Shown in pieces: positions 1 to 6,121 of a DNA stretch of 10,163 bases. Under the pieces are notes generated by a model, which worked only from the letters and a program-made list of their open reading frames with translations, was not told the origin of the DNA and searched no databases. A program made the position numbers and the translations under genes. Origin of the DNA: Candidatus Nomurabacteria bacterium (GTDB lineage: Bacteria; Patescibacteriota; Minisyncoccia; Phycocordibacterales; SBAW01); NCBI GenBank assembly GCA_943355135.1, contig CALREG010000023.1:1-10163 (forward strand), in the 5' to 3' direction. Positions within the stretch are counted from its first letter, which is position 1; every line of letters starts with the position of its first letter.

Positions 1-1750
1 GACGCGTCTCTCCTACTGCTTTGATAAGCGAGGGGGTGTCGCGGTCCGCATACAAAATGACCCGACCAAGCGAGTTGCGCGCAGCGCGCCCGATGGTCTG
101 CACGAGCGACACCTCCGAGCGCAAAAAGCCTTCTTTGTCGGCATCGAGTATCGCTACCAGCTCTACCTCGGGAAGGTCGAGCCCTTCGCGCAGGAGGTTG
201 ACTCCTACCAGCACGTCATACTCGCCTTTGCGCAGGCTGGTCAAAATTTCGATGCGCTCTAGCGTCTCTACATCGCTGTGCAAGTAGGTCGATTTAATTT
301 TGCGCTCCTTCAGATAGTCGTTTAAATCTTCGGCCATCTTCTTTGTGAGCGTTGTAATGAGCACGCGGTTGCCGCGCTTGACCACCCCCGCCACCTCTTC
401 TATTACATCGTGCACTTGCCCTTTTTGACGAGGTTTAGCCTCGTCATTTCCTGTTACCGGGCGGATATCGATGATGGGGTCAAGGAGGCCGGTCGGGCGC
501 ACGATCTGCTCAACTATATGCCCCTTGCTCTTCTCCCGCTCATACGTACTTGGGGTGGCCGACGTATAGATGACCTGCCCTATCCGCTCTTCAAACTCAT
601 GGAACTGCAGTGGGCGATTGTCGCGCGCCGACGGGAGACGAAAGCCGAAGTCCACCAGCGTGTCCTTGCGCGCGCGGTCACCTGCGTACATACCGCCTAT
701 CTGCGGCACGGTCACGTGCGACTCATCAATGATGGTGAGGAAGTCCGGCGTGCCATCTTTTTTGTGGGGGAAGTACTCAAGTAATGAGTGCGCCGGCTCG
801 CCCACCTTGCGGCCGTCGAAATGGCGCGAGTAGTTTTCTATCCCGTTGCAGTAGCCTATCTCGCGTATCATCGCGAGGTCGTAGTTGACGCGGCGCTTCA
901 GGCGCTCGGCCTCGAGTAGTTTGCCTTGCTTTTCAAACAAAGCGAGCTGTTGCTTCAATTCATAGCGTATGTCCTCTATTGCGCGGGCGCGCTCGGCCTC
1001 GGGGGTGACGTAGTGCTTGGCGGGAAAAAGAAATACGGACTGCGCCGATTCCTTCTCCGCGCGGGTCACTGCGTCAATAATCCGCAGTTTGCCAATGTTG
1101 TCGCCCTCAAATTCGATGCGATACAGCACGCGCTCGCCAGTCGGCATAATCTCGACACTGTTGCCCATCGCACGGAAGGTGCCGGGGGTCAGGTCGGCGT
1201 TGGTGCGCTCAAAGTACACGCCAATGAGCTCACGGATAAGCTCGGCGCGATTTTTCTTGACTCCGCTCTTCAATTCCAAATGCACCTTGCGATACTCCTC
1301 GGGGCTGCCCAAACCGTAGATACATGACACAGACGCAACAATAATCACGTCTTTGCGCGTCAGCAACGCTTGGGTCGAGGCGTGGCGCAGGCGCTCAATT
1401 TCTTCGTTGATCTGCGCCTCCTTCTCTATGTAGGTGTCGGAGTGTGGGATATACGCCTCGGGTTGGTAGTAATCGTAGTAGGACACAAAGTACTGTACCG
1501 ACGCATCGGGGAAGAACTCGCGATACTCCTGTGCCAACTGTGCGGCGAGTGTTTTGTTGTGAGCAATAACCAGTGTCGGCTTTTGTATAGCCTCGATCAC
1601 ATTGGCGGCCGTAAAGGTTTTGCCCGAGCCGGTCACGCCCAAAAGCGTCTGGTGCTGCTCACCCGCCTTAATCCCCTTAATCAAAGCGGCAATAGCCGCG
1701 GGCTGATCCCCCGCTGGTTTATGTGTAGTTTTGAGCTTAAACGCAGCCAT
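1..1750 (-). CDS. uvrB: UvrABC excinuclease subunit B (3' end cut by window)
   Basis: UvrB is the damage-verifying ATPase of nucleotide excision repair: UvrA loads it on DNA and it then recruits UvrC. The 583 visible residues align throughout with the family. The N-terminal KPAGDQPAAI is followed by Walker A (GVTGSGKT, about residues 38-45), the DNA-clamping beta-hairpin with its tyrosines (YYDYYQPEAYIP, from residue 91), the DESHVTVPQIGGMY Walker B region, the LHSDVETLER region, INLL-like NLLREGLDLPE, and motif VI QTIGRAARN. The reading frame is still open at base 2, so about 80-90 residues, including the C-terminal UVR domain that contacts UvrC, lie outside. The ATG at 1750 fits the family N-terminus and sits 6 nt after a TAGAGT hexamer. 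It starts 9 bp after the tgt stop codon and is probably also read through from tgt. No catalytic residue appears to be missing. Confidence 0.97.
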   Translation of the reverse strand, partial: MAAFKLKTTHKPAGDQPAAIAALIKGIKAGEQHQTLLGVTGSGKTFTAANVIEAIQKPTLVIAHNKTLAAQLAQEYREFFPDASVQYFVSYYDYYQPEAYIPHSDTYIEKEAQINEEIERLRHASTQALLTRKDVIIVASVSCIYGLGSPEEYRKVHLELKSGVKKNRAELIRELIGVYFERTNADLTPGTFRAMGNSVEIMPTGERVLYRIEFEGDNIGKLRIIDAVTRAEKESAQSVFLFPAKHYVTPEAERARAIEDIRYELKQQLALFEKQGKLLEAERLKRRVNYDLAMIREIGYCNGIENYSRHFDGRKVGEPAHSLLEYFPHKKDGTPDFLTIIDESHVTVPQIGGMYAGDRARKDTLVDFGFRLPSARDNRPLQFHEFEERIGQVIYTSATPSTYEREKSKGHIVEQIVRPTGLLDPIIDIRPVTGNDEAKPRQKGQVHDVIEEVAGVVKRGNRVLITTLTKKMAEDLNDYLKERKIKSTYLHSDVETLERIEILTSLRKGEYDVLVGVNLLREGLDLPEVELVAILDADKEGFLRSEVSLVQTIGRAARNSLGRVILYADRDTPSLIKAVGETR

Positions 1751-1756
1751 CCGCAC

Positions 1757-1762
1757 ACTCTA
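1757..1762 (-). promoter_or_regulatory. Putative -10 hexamer of uvrB (leaderless)
   Basis: On the minus strand TAGAGT is followed by exactly 6 nt (gtgcgg) and the uvrB ATG. The first three bases are the TAG stop codon of tgt. No convincing Shine-Dalgarno sequence is present. Only the -10 type signal is visible; no clear -35 was found. Confidence 0.5.
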
Positions 1763-3022
1763 CCGCACTTTGTACTGCGATAAAAATTCGTCTCGATACT
1801 GCTCAAAATTTCCGTCCAAAATAGATTGGCGGATTTTTTCTACCAAGTGGGTCAAAAAGTACATGTTGTGCATGCTCGCCAAAATTGGGCCGAGCAATTC
1901 TTTGGTTGCGAACAAGTGGCGGATATAGGCCTTTGTATGTTTTTTGCACACCGGACACTCGCAGCCTTCATCGAGCGGCGAGGGGTCGTCTTTATACTCA
2001 GCATTGGGGATTTGTATCTTCCCTTTTTTGGTATAAATCCCGCCGTTGCGCCCGTTGCGGGTCGGGAGCACACAGTCGAAGGTGTCTATCCCTGCCTCTA
2101 CCCCAATAAAAATATCTTCAGGCTCGCCGATGCCGAGTAGATGTCGCGGCTTGTCCTTGGGTAGTTCCGAATTTACTTTGTCCAAAATGCCGAGGATGTC
2201 GTGCTTGCTGAAGGAGCCCCCGATGCCGTAGCCATCAAAATCCATATTTGCCAAATATTTTGCAGACTCGAGCCGCAAGTCGGCATAGCGCCCACCCTGC
2301 ACTATCCCGTATATCCCCTGCTCGTTATTTTTTGTGATATTTTGTCGATGCGCTCTGAGCGAGCGGTCCGCCCAGCGATGTGTCCTATCCATGGCTTCTT
2401 TTTGGTAGTCGTAGTCGGCTGCAGGAGAAGTGCACTCATCAAACGCATAAATAATATCCGCGCCGAGCCCGTGCTGGATTTCTATCGAACGCTCGGGCGT
2501 AAAGCGGTGCAACGTACCATCAACATGCGAGGTAAACGACACCCCGTCTTCGTCGACTATCGCGAGCTTGCCGTGGCTCGTCGCGAGATCCTCATCGTAC
2601 ACAGCTGGAAAAAAAGTTTCTTTCGGAGGAGTAGAGCTCCCGTTCATCTCTCCAGAGAAAGGAATTTTTTCTCCAGCTGTGACTTTTGAAAGCTTCTTCC
2701 CAAACCCCTCACCTAAAGAAAAGACTTGGAAGCCGCCCGAGTCGGTCATGATGGGGCCGTCAAAGCCCATAAACTGGTGGATACCGCCCAGTTTTGCTAC
2801 CAACTCGGGCCCCGGCGAGAGATACAAATGGTAGGTGTTGGCAATGATGGTTTGTATGCCAAGCGCGCTGAACTCCGACGATTTTATTCCCTTAACATCG
2901 GCTTTAGTTCCCACAGCAACAAACGCCGGAGTCTTAATATCGCCGTGCGGTGTCGAAAGAACCCCCGCCCTCGCGAGCGAGTTCGGGAGTTCTTTTTCAA
3001 TAGTGAGTCGTATGGGCCGCAC
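1760..3022 (-). CDS. tgt: tRNA-guanine transglycosylase (queuine/preQ1 type) with insertion
   Basis: Tgt exchanges the wobble guanine of GUN-anticodon tRNAs for a 7-deazaguanine (preQ1 in bacteria). Residues inferred by family comparison are all present: the base-pocket Asp in MTDSGGFQV (D94), the FDECT motif (D195), VQGG (241-244), the nucleophile Asp in FDCVLPTRNGR (D316), and the zinc site C354, C356, C359, H385 with the usual CxCx2Cx25H spacing. Two departures stand out. First, residues 104-159, between FSL and GVSF, are about 45-50 residues longer than in the Zymomonas enzyme. Second, the usual GGLAVGE loop reads GGSFSKHD, so the Glu known to support base recognition is absent. At 420 residues the protein is longer than most bacterial Tgt (about 370-385). 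The start is a GTG, chosen because the homologous N-terminus begins here and a TAATAT hexamer lies 7 nt upstream. It begins 10 bp after the FKBP gene. Confidence 0.95.
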   Translation of the reverse strand: MRPIRLTIEKELPNSLARAGVLSTPHGDIKTPAFVAVGTKADVKGIKSSEFSALGIQTIIANTYHLYLSPGPELVAKLGGIHQFMGFDGPIMTDSGGFQVFSLGEGFGKKLSKVTAGEKIPFSGEMNGSSTPPKETFFPAVYDEDLATSHGKLAIVDEDGVSFTSHVDGTLHRFTPERSIEIQHGLGADIIYAFDECTSPAADYDYQKEAMDRTHRWADRSLRAHRQNITKNNEQGIYGIVQGGRYADLRLESAKYLANMDFDGYGIGGSFSKHDILGILDKVNSELPKDKPRHLLGIGEPEDIFIGVEAGIDTFDCVLPTRNGRNGGIYTKKGKIQIPNAEYKDDPSPLDEGCECPVCKKHTKAYIRHLFATKELLGPILASMHNMYFLTHLVEKIRQSILDGNFEQYRDEFLSQYKVR

Positions 3023-3029
3023 GCTTGGG

Positions 3030-3035
3030 ATATTA
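3030..3035 (-). promoter_or_regulatory. Putative -10 hexamer of tgt
   Basis: On the minus strand TAATAT lies 7 nt before the GTG start of tgt. Its first three bases are the TAA stop codon of the upstream FKBP gene. The spacing suggests a start of transcription at or next to the start codon. Confidence 0.45.
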
Positions 3036-3476
3036 CTGTGCGGAAGTCACCTTGACCAGCTCTACTTCAAAAATAAGCGTCGAGTTTGCGGGGATAGGGC
3101 CGTTTGCTTCTGCACCGTAGCCAAGGTTCGGCGGGATGATGAGCAAGCGCTTGCCTCCCTCCTTCATACCCACAAGACCTTGGTCAAAACCAGCGATGAC
3201 TTGTCCGACACCGAGCGGCAGCTGAATCGGAGCCTTGCCGACCGAGGTGTCAAACACCGTGCCGTTTTCAAGCTTGCCGGTGTAGTGGACCGTGACCATG
3301 TCGCCAGCTTTGGCCTCGGCGCCGGTGCCGACTACTTCGTCCTGCACAATGAGTCCGGTAGCGACTGCCGGCGACGCGGCGTTAGGAAGACCCTCTGATA
3401 CGTCATATATAAAGAAGAGTCCCACCACTGCAAGACCTGCCGCGACGGCTATGCCTGTAATAATATTCTGATTCAT
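3033..3476 (-). CDS. Membrane-anchored FKBP-type peptidyl-prolyl cis-trans isomerase
   Basis: A 147-residue protein that should speed cis-trans isomerisation of proline bonds on the outer face of the membrane. Residues 5-24 form one hydrophobic segment without a clear signal peptidase site, so it is likely an N-terminal anchor. A short linker leads to a single FKBP domain (about 42-144). Active-site positions known from human FKBP12 are recognisable: Y65 (VHYTGKL), F75 and D76 (VFDTS), V93 and I94 (GQVIAGF), Y120 (LGYGAEA) and F136 (LIFEVEL). The pocket tryptophan of FKBP12 is phenylalanine here (F97), a change seen in many bacterial members. It lies between the CAP gene (17 bp upstream) and tgt (10 bp downstream), in one direction. 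The ATG at 3476 starts directly at the anchor. Its substrates are unknown; envelope proteins are an inference from the topology. Confidence 0.93.
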   Translation of the reverse strand: MNQNIITGIAVAAGLAVVGLFFIYDVSEGLPNAASPAVATGLIVQDEVVGTGAEAKAGDMVTVHYTGKLENGTVFDTSVGKAPIQLPLGVGQVIAGFDQGLVGMKEGGKRLLIIPPNLGYGAEANGPIPANSTLIFEVELVKVTSAQ

Positions 3477-3485
3477 ATACGCAGT

Positions 3486-3491
3486 AGTATA
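3486..3491 (-). promoter_or_regulatory. Putative -10 hexamer of the FKBP gene
   Basis: TATACT on the minus strand lies 9 nt before the ATG, between the CAP-gene stop and the FKBP start. The predicted leader is only a few nucleotides and contains no Shine-Dalgarno sequence. Confidence 0.45.
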
Positions 3492-3493
3492 CC

Positions 3494-4435
3494 CTATCGC
3501 TCCAATGAGGCAGCCTCGGGTGTCAACACCACCCCTTTATACCCCGCCACGCCCGCCTGCTGATTGACCGCAGTGATGTTTGCAGAAAGAAAATTGCTAT
3601 TAATCACCAGCATGGTGAGCGCGACGCCGACCACCAGCGTACCGGGCAGGAGTAGGTCGCGCGCCTGAATTTGAACGTGATGGAAGAACGCGATGGTAAG
3701 CGCCAGCATCAGGAGCGCTATAATACTGCCTAATATCCACGCGGTAGACTCTCTAGGCTCAGAGACAAGTTTGCCGAGGTTGCGAGCGAGCGAGTCGCTG
3801 AACGAGGATGAGGGCCCGATCTCGGCACCAAGTACCGCCGCGCGCGAACGTGCTGCCATCGCTTGGGTGGACGGCTTGGCAAAATGCTGCACCACAAAGG
3901 TCGCCGGCTCGCCTTTGTACACACCCTGCGCGATGCCGACTCCTACTTCGCTGTAGACCCGCTTCACAGTGTTGGCACGGTGGGTGGGCGACGCCATCCA
4001 ACCTGCCAGCACATCTTTAGAATCGATAAAGCGCACAGCCAAGTTTTCCCCCGCGTACTGATAGTCGTATCCGCTGGCGTCTATCCACTTCCACGGCTCT
4101 TTGCCGTCCGGCCCGTTGTGCGAAAAGTAGCCCAACTTTGCCATATCGTCGGCTTTGGCCTGCGCTGATTGATTGAGCAGCTTGTTTTCTGCAACTACCG
4201 GAACCTTATTTTGCTGGCGCTGAGAGTTGGTGAGCGAAATAATTTCGCTTTGTATAACCGCGGCCAAAAATGCGTGCCCCCCTTCTCGTGCCATCAAATT
4301 GAAGACGAGTGCTCCTTCGGCCAGCAGCGCCACCGCGAGCAAAAACATGAGCGAAGTCTTGCGCAAAAGATGCGGGCGATAGGCATTGTGATGTGAGGGT
4401 ACAAAAAGCTTCTTTACCCACAACAAAAATCTCAT
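3494..4435 (-). CDS. CAP/SCP-domain membrane protein
   Basis: A 313-residue protein with a membrane segment at about 28-48, an extracytoplasmic CAP (SCP, PR-1-like) domain at about 62-186, a linker, and two further hydrophobic segments at about 232-252 and 263-281. CAP hallmarks seen are GYFSHNGPDG (H106), YAGENLA (E130), SPTHRAN (H152) and FVVQHFA (H184). The role of bacterial CAP domains is poorly known; lipid, peptide or cell-wall interactions have been proposed for the superfamily. The frame extends to a possible start at 4549, but that extension runs into the divergent gene and is low-complexity. The ATG at 4435 fits better: MRFLLWVKKLF begins a typical N-terminus and a TACTAT hexamer lies exactly 6 nt upstream. 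The linker contains VLGAE (201-205), also found in the divergent neighbour. The gene leads the run toward FKBP, tgt and uvrB. Confidence 0.88.
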   Translation of the reverse strand: MRFLLWVKKLFVPSHHNAYRPHLLRKTSLMFLLAVALLAEGALVFNLMAREGGHAFLAAVIQSEIISLTNSQRQQNKVPVVAENKLLNQSAQAKADDMAKLGYFSHNGPDGKEPWKWIDASGYDYQYAGENLAVRFIDSKDVLAGWMASPTHRANTVKRVYSEVGVGIAQGVYKGEPATFVVQHFAKPSTQAMAARSRAAVLGAEIGPSSSFSDSLARNLGKLVSEPRESTAWILGSIIALLMLALTIAFFHHVQIQARDLLLPGTLVVGVALTMLVINSNFLSANITAVNQQAGVAGYKGVVLTPEAASLER

Positions 4436-4437
4436 AG

Positions 4438-4443
4438 TAGAAT
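4438..4443 (+). promoter_or_regulatory. Putative -10 hexamer of the Ig-like membrane protein gene
   Basis: TAGAAT is followed by 6 nt (agtagc) and the ATG at 4450. A weak -35-like TTTACC lies at 4413-4418, inside the divergent CAP gene. It overlaps the opposite-strand -10 at 4442-4447 by two bases. Confidence 0.5.
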
Positions 4444-4447
4444 AGTA
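4442..4447 (-). promoter_or_regulatory. Putative -10 hexamer of the CAP-domain gene
   Basis: On the minus strand TACTAT is followed by 6 nt (tctact) and the ATG at 4435. Any -35 contact would lie inside the coding start of the divergent gene. Confidence 0.48.
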
Positions 4448-4449
4448 GC

Positions 4450-5241
4450 ATGCAAAAAAACGCGGTTGCGGTGGGCATTTTGGCCCTGTTACTGTTGCCG
4501 ACTTTCGCGTCCGCGGCAGGGTTTGCCAAGCAGTCGCTCTTCCTTTCAAAATCGGTAGTGACCGAGGGTGACACCGTGCTTATCCACGCCGTGGTCAATA
4601 ACGAAGCCTCAACCGGCTTTGCTGGCACCATGACCTTTTCTGAGGGTAGCGCAACCATCGGCACCGTCCCCGTATCGCTAGATGCTGGTGAGGCGGCGGC
4701 GGTTTCGGTGTCATGGAAGCCGGTCAACGGCGCGCGCACCGTAGTGGCAGAACTCAAAAAAGGGGCTGATATTGTAGAAAAGCAATCTGCAACCTTTGCT
4801 GTCGCGGCCAAAATTGCCCCCGTCTCAAACACCAACAGTCTGCAATCCGCGGCAGCGGTCGAGTCGTCGGCAAAAATCCAAGAAAGTATAGCGGGCGTAT
4901 CGCCTACCGCCGCCGATGTAACCGCACCCGTCTTTACACTAGTAGACGGCGGGCGCGCCGCACTGTCTGATGTGCTTGATGCGCAGATAGCCAACACCAA
5001 AAAGAACTTGGGCCCGGCGGCTGGCGCCCCGAGCGAAGTCTTGGGAGCAGAAGTGGTGCGCAACGCATCAGAAAATCCGATGGGCGCCTTTTGGCTTATT
5101 CTCCAAACTTTGTACTTGTACTTTTTGACCCTATTGAGTTTTATTATCAGCAGTGCAGGTATCTTCTACCCCGTGGCCGCGCTCCTTATATTTTTCCTCC
5201 TCTGGCGTATCATCCGCCACTACTGCCGCCCCGCGTATTAA
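4450..5241 (+). CDS. Exported Ig/CARDB-like protein with C-terminal membrane segments
   Basis: A 263-residue protein not recognised by name. Residues 1-23 form a signal peptide (MQKN, hydrophobic core, then FASAA). Residues about 25-118 look like one beta-sandwich of the Ig/CARDB type: alternating hydrophobic strands, VTEGDTVLIHAVVNN, then a strand rich in V/S/W ending in VVAELKKG. An Ala/Ser-rich linker (about 120-200) contains VLGAE at 197-201. Residues 213-254 form one or two membrane helices followed by a basic tail (RIIRHYCRPAY). It therefore probably displays a beta domain outside the cell from a C-terminal anchor. It is divergent from the CAP-domain gene with only 14 bp between start codons, so the two are likely expressed together and may act on the same surface structure. 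This functional link is an inference. Confidence 0.8.
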   Translation: MQKNAVAVGILALLLLPTFASAAGFAKQSLFLSKSVVTEGDTVLIHAVVNNEASTGFAGTMTFSEGSATIGTVPVSLDAGEAAAVSVSWKPVNGARTVVAELKKGADIVEKQSATFAVAAKIAPVSNTNSLQSAAAVESSAKIQESIAGVSPTAADVTAPVFTLVDGGRAALSDVLDAQIANTKKNLGPAAGAPSEVLGAEVVRNASENPMGAFWLILQTLYLYFLTLLSFIISSAGIFYPVAALLIFFLLWRIIRHYCRPAY

Positions 5242-5268
5242 AAAACCTACTCTTTAGTAAGAGTAGGT
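5239..5268 (-). terminator. Intrinsic terminator of the small candidate nuclease-fold gene
   Basis: A perfect 10-bp stem (5245-5254 with 5259-5268, arm ACCTACTCTT) has a 4-nt loop and, on the minus strand, is followed directly by a run of five T. The minus-strand gene's last codons (encoding T-Y-S-Y) form the 5' arm, and its TAA stop begins in the loop. The plus-strand gene also ends here, at 5241, but it has no T run after the stem, so termination in that direction is less certain. Confidence 0.85.
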
Positions 5269-5649
5269 CAGAATCGGATTCCACTGCACTTTCCAGCCGG
5301 GCATATTGCTGAGCAAGTGTTCGCGGATTTCGGCCAGCCCTTCGAGCGTGCCTTTCCGGATATCCATTTCGTTCGAACCGGGCTCGATAGCCACCACCAG
5401 CACCACCTTGTGCTTGTCGCGGTACTTGCTCAGGTACGGCCACGCCTTGTTGATGCTGGACTTAATCTGCAGGGGCACAACCCCGATATCCAGTTGGGCG
5501 AACCCGTCGCAACCAATCGCATCCTCCTGTTTGGTTGCCTCGCGGATCTCGCGAAGCCATCGCGGCCGCATTTCAAGCGGTACGCTCTGCATCGCGTAAA
5601 AAAACCTGCTTTCCGTCTCCAATCCAAGGTGACGGTTCATGTCAGACAT
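5254..5649 (-). CDS. Small hypothetical protein, candidate PD-(D/E)XK nuclease fold
   Basis: A 131-residue protein not recognised by name. Features resembling a PD-(D/E)XK core are an N-terminal helix with acidic residues (GLETESRFF, E11/E13), then D48 or D54 on a strand leading to LQIKSS (Q61-x-K63), then a strand KVVLVVAIEP (81-90) and a helix. A Q-x-K third motif in place of E-x-K is known in some families of this fold (group I intron-like and Mrr-like endonucleases), but three short motifs in one sequence are weak proof. ATGs at 5670, 5649 and 5640 are possible. The one at 5649 was chosen because AGGAGG ends 5 nt before it, the best Shine-Dalgarno on this strand. The gene has its own -10 and terminator, so it looks like an independent unit, unlike its leaderless neighbours. 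It could instead be a non-catalytic relative. Confidence 0.7.
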   Translation of the reverse strand: MSDMNRHLGLETESRFFYAMQSVPLEMRPRWLREIREATKQEDAIGCDGFAQLDIGVVPLQIKSSINKAWPYLSKYRDKHKVVLVVAIEPGSNEMDIRKGTLEGLAEIREHLLSNMPGWKVQWNPILTYSY

Positions 5650-5654
5650 TGCCA

Positions 5655-5684
5655 CCTCCTCTTGCCACATCTAAAAGCACTATA
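5655..5684 (-). promoter_or_regulatory. -10 hexamer and strong Shine-Dalgarno of the nuclease-fold gene
   Basis: On the minus strand TATAGT (5684 to 5679) contains the TAG stop of VKOR. A start of transcription about 7 nt later would leave a leader of roughly 23 nt. That leader contains AGGAGG (5660 to 5655) 5 nt before the ATG at 5649. The Shine-Dalgarno decides this start over the ATG at 5670. Confidence 0.6.
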
Positions 5685-6117
5685 CCACACCCTTAGTAGA
5701 GCGGTAGTGCCATATGGCGATACCAAATAAAACTACAGTGGTGACAGCCGACATCGCGCAGTACTGACAGAGTGCTCCGATGACAGTGAGCTGGATATAA
5801 AAAATTGCCCACGCCGAGTAGAGCACCCCAGCACCTGTGTACGCAAGCGCGCCCACGCGCAGGCCGAACGATTTTGGGTCAATCGCAAGCAGGACAGTAA
5901 GGCCGAGTGTGTACATATAGTAGACGAGCCCAATATACGACCACGGTACGCCGAAGAATTTTGAGTGCTCGCTCGTAAGCACTATCTCACATCCGCCGAT
6001 GGCGCAGGTCGGAATGAGGTTCATATACTGAAAGTACGACAAGTACGCAGTAATCCCCAGCCCCACAAACGAAGCCGCAATCAGCAAGTAGGGGCCAAGG
6101 GGTAATTTCTGTTCCAT
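5680..6117 (-). CDS. Stand-alone vitamin K epoxide reductase (VKOR) family protein
   Basis: VKOR proteins are four-helix membrane enzymes that reoxidise a DsbA/thioredoxin-like partner and pass electrons to quinone, driving disulfide formation outside the cytoplasm. This 145-residue protein has hydrophobic segments at about 9-32, 59-80, 86-109 and 112-136. The extracytoplasmic loop carries C38 and C43, followed by the conserved Ser region (VLTSEHSKFFGVPWSYIGL; S49), and the quinone-side CxxC is C117-Q-Y-C120. All four expected cysteines are present. Many bacterial homologues are fused to a thioredoxin domain; this one is not, and no partner is encoded in the window. Its ATG at 6117 lies 6 nt after TAAAAT and 4 nt after the stop of the zincin gene. 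The substrates and electron acceptor are not visible here. Confidence 0.92.
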   Translation of the reverse strand: MEQKLPLGPYLLIAASFVGLGITAYLSYFQYMNLIPTCAIGGCEIVLTSEHSKFFGVPWSYIGLVYYMYTLGLTVLLAIDPKSFGLRVGALAYTGAGVLYSAWAIFYIQLTVIGALCQYCAMSAVTTVVLFGIAIWHYRSTKGVV

Positions 6118-6121
6118 ATCA

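Noticed and set aside
926..1327. Plus-strand open frames across uvrB (for example 410-784, 926-1327, 1370-1783)
   Set aside because: They are antisense shadows of uvrB, whose protein matches the family from end to end.
3000..3013. A 14-nt exact match to the core of the phage T7 promoter (ATACGACTCACTAT, minus strand) at the start of tgt
   Set aside because: It encodes I-R-L-T-I of the tgt N-terminus in frame, and the bases either side depart from the T7 consensus. No phage polymerase is nearby. Chance, or at most worth a check for vector contamination, which the continuous coding context argues against.
2201..3398. Plus-strand open frames across tgt and FKBP (for example 2201-2689, 2835-3398)
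   Set aside because: They lie opposite two well-supported genes and have no recognisable product.
3494..4549. A longer start (4549) for the CAP-domain protein
   Set aside because: The 38 extra residues overlap the divergent gene and look like antisense translation. The ATG at 4435 has the leaderless promoter spacing and a sensible N-terminus.
4206..5063. A 285-codon open frame on the minus strand, overlapping the divergent CAP and Ig-like genes
   Set aside because: Its N-terminal part is antisense to the Ig-like gene, which has a signal peptide, a domain and membrane segments, and its remainder is out of frame with the CAP gene. The product is Ala/Ser/Thr-rich and resembles no family.
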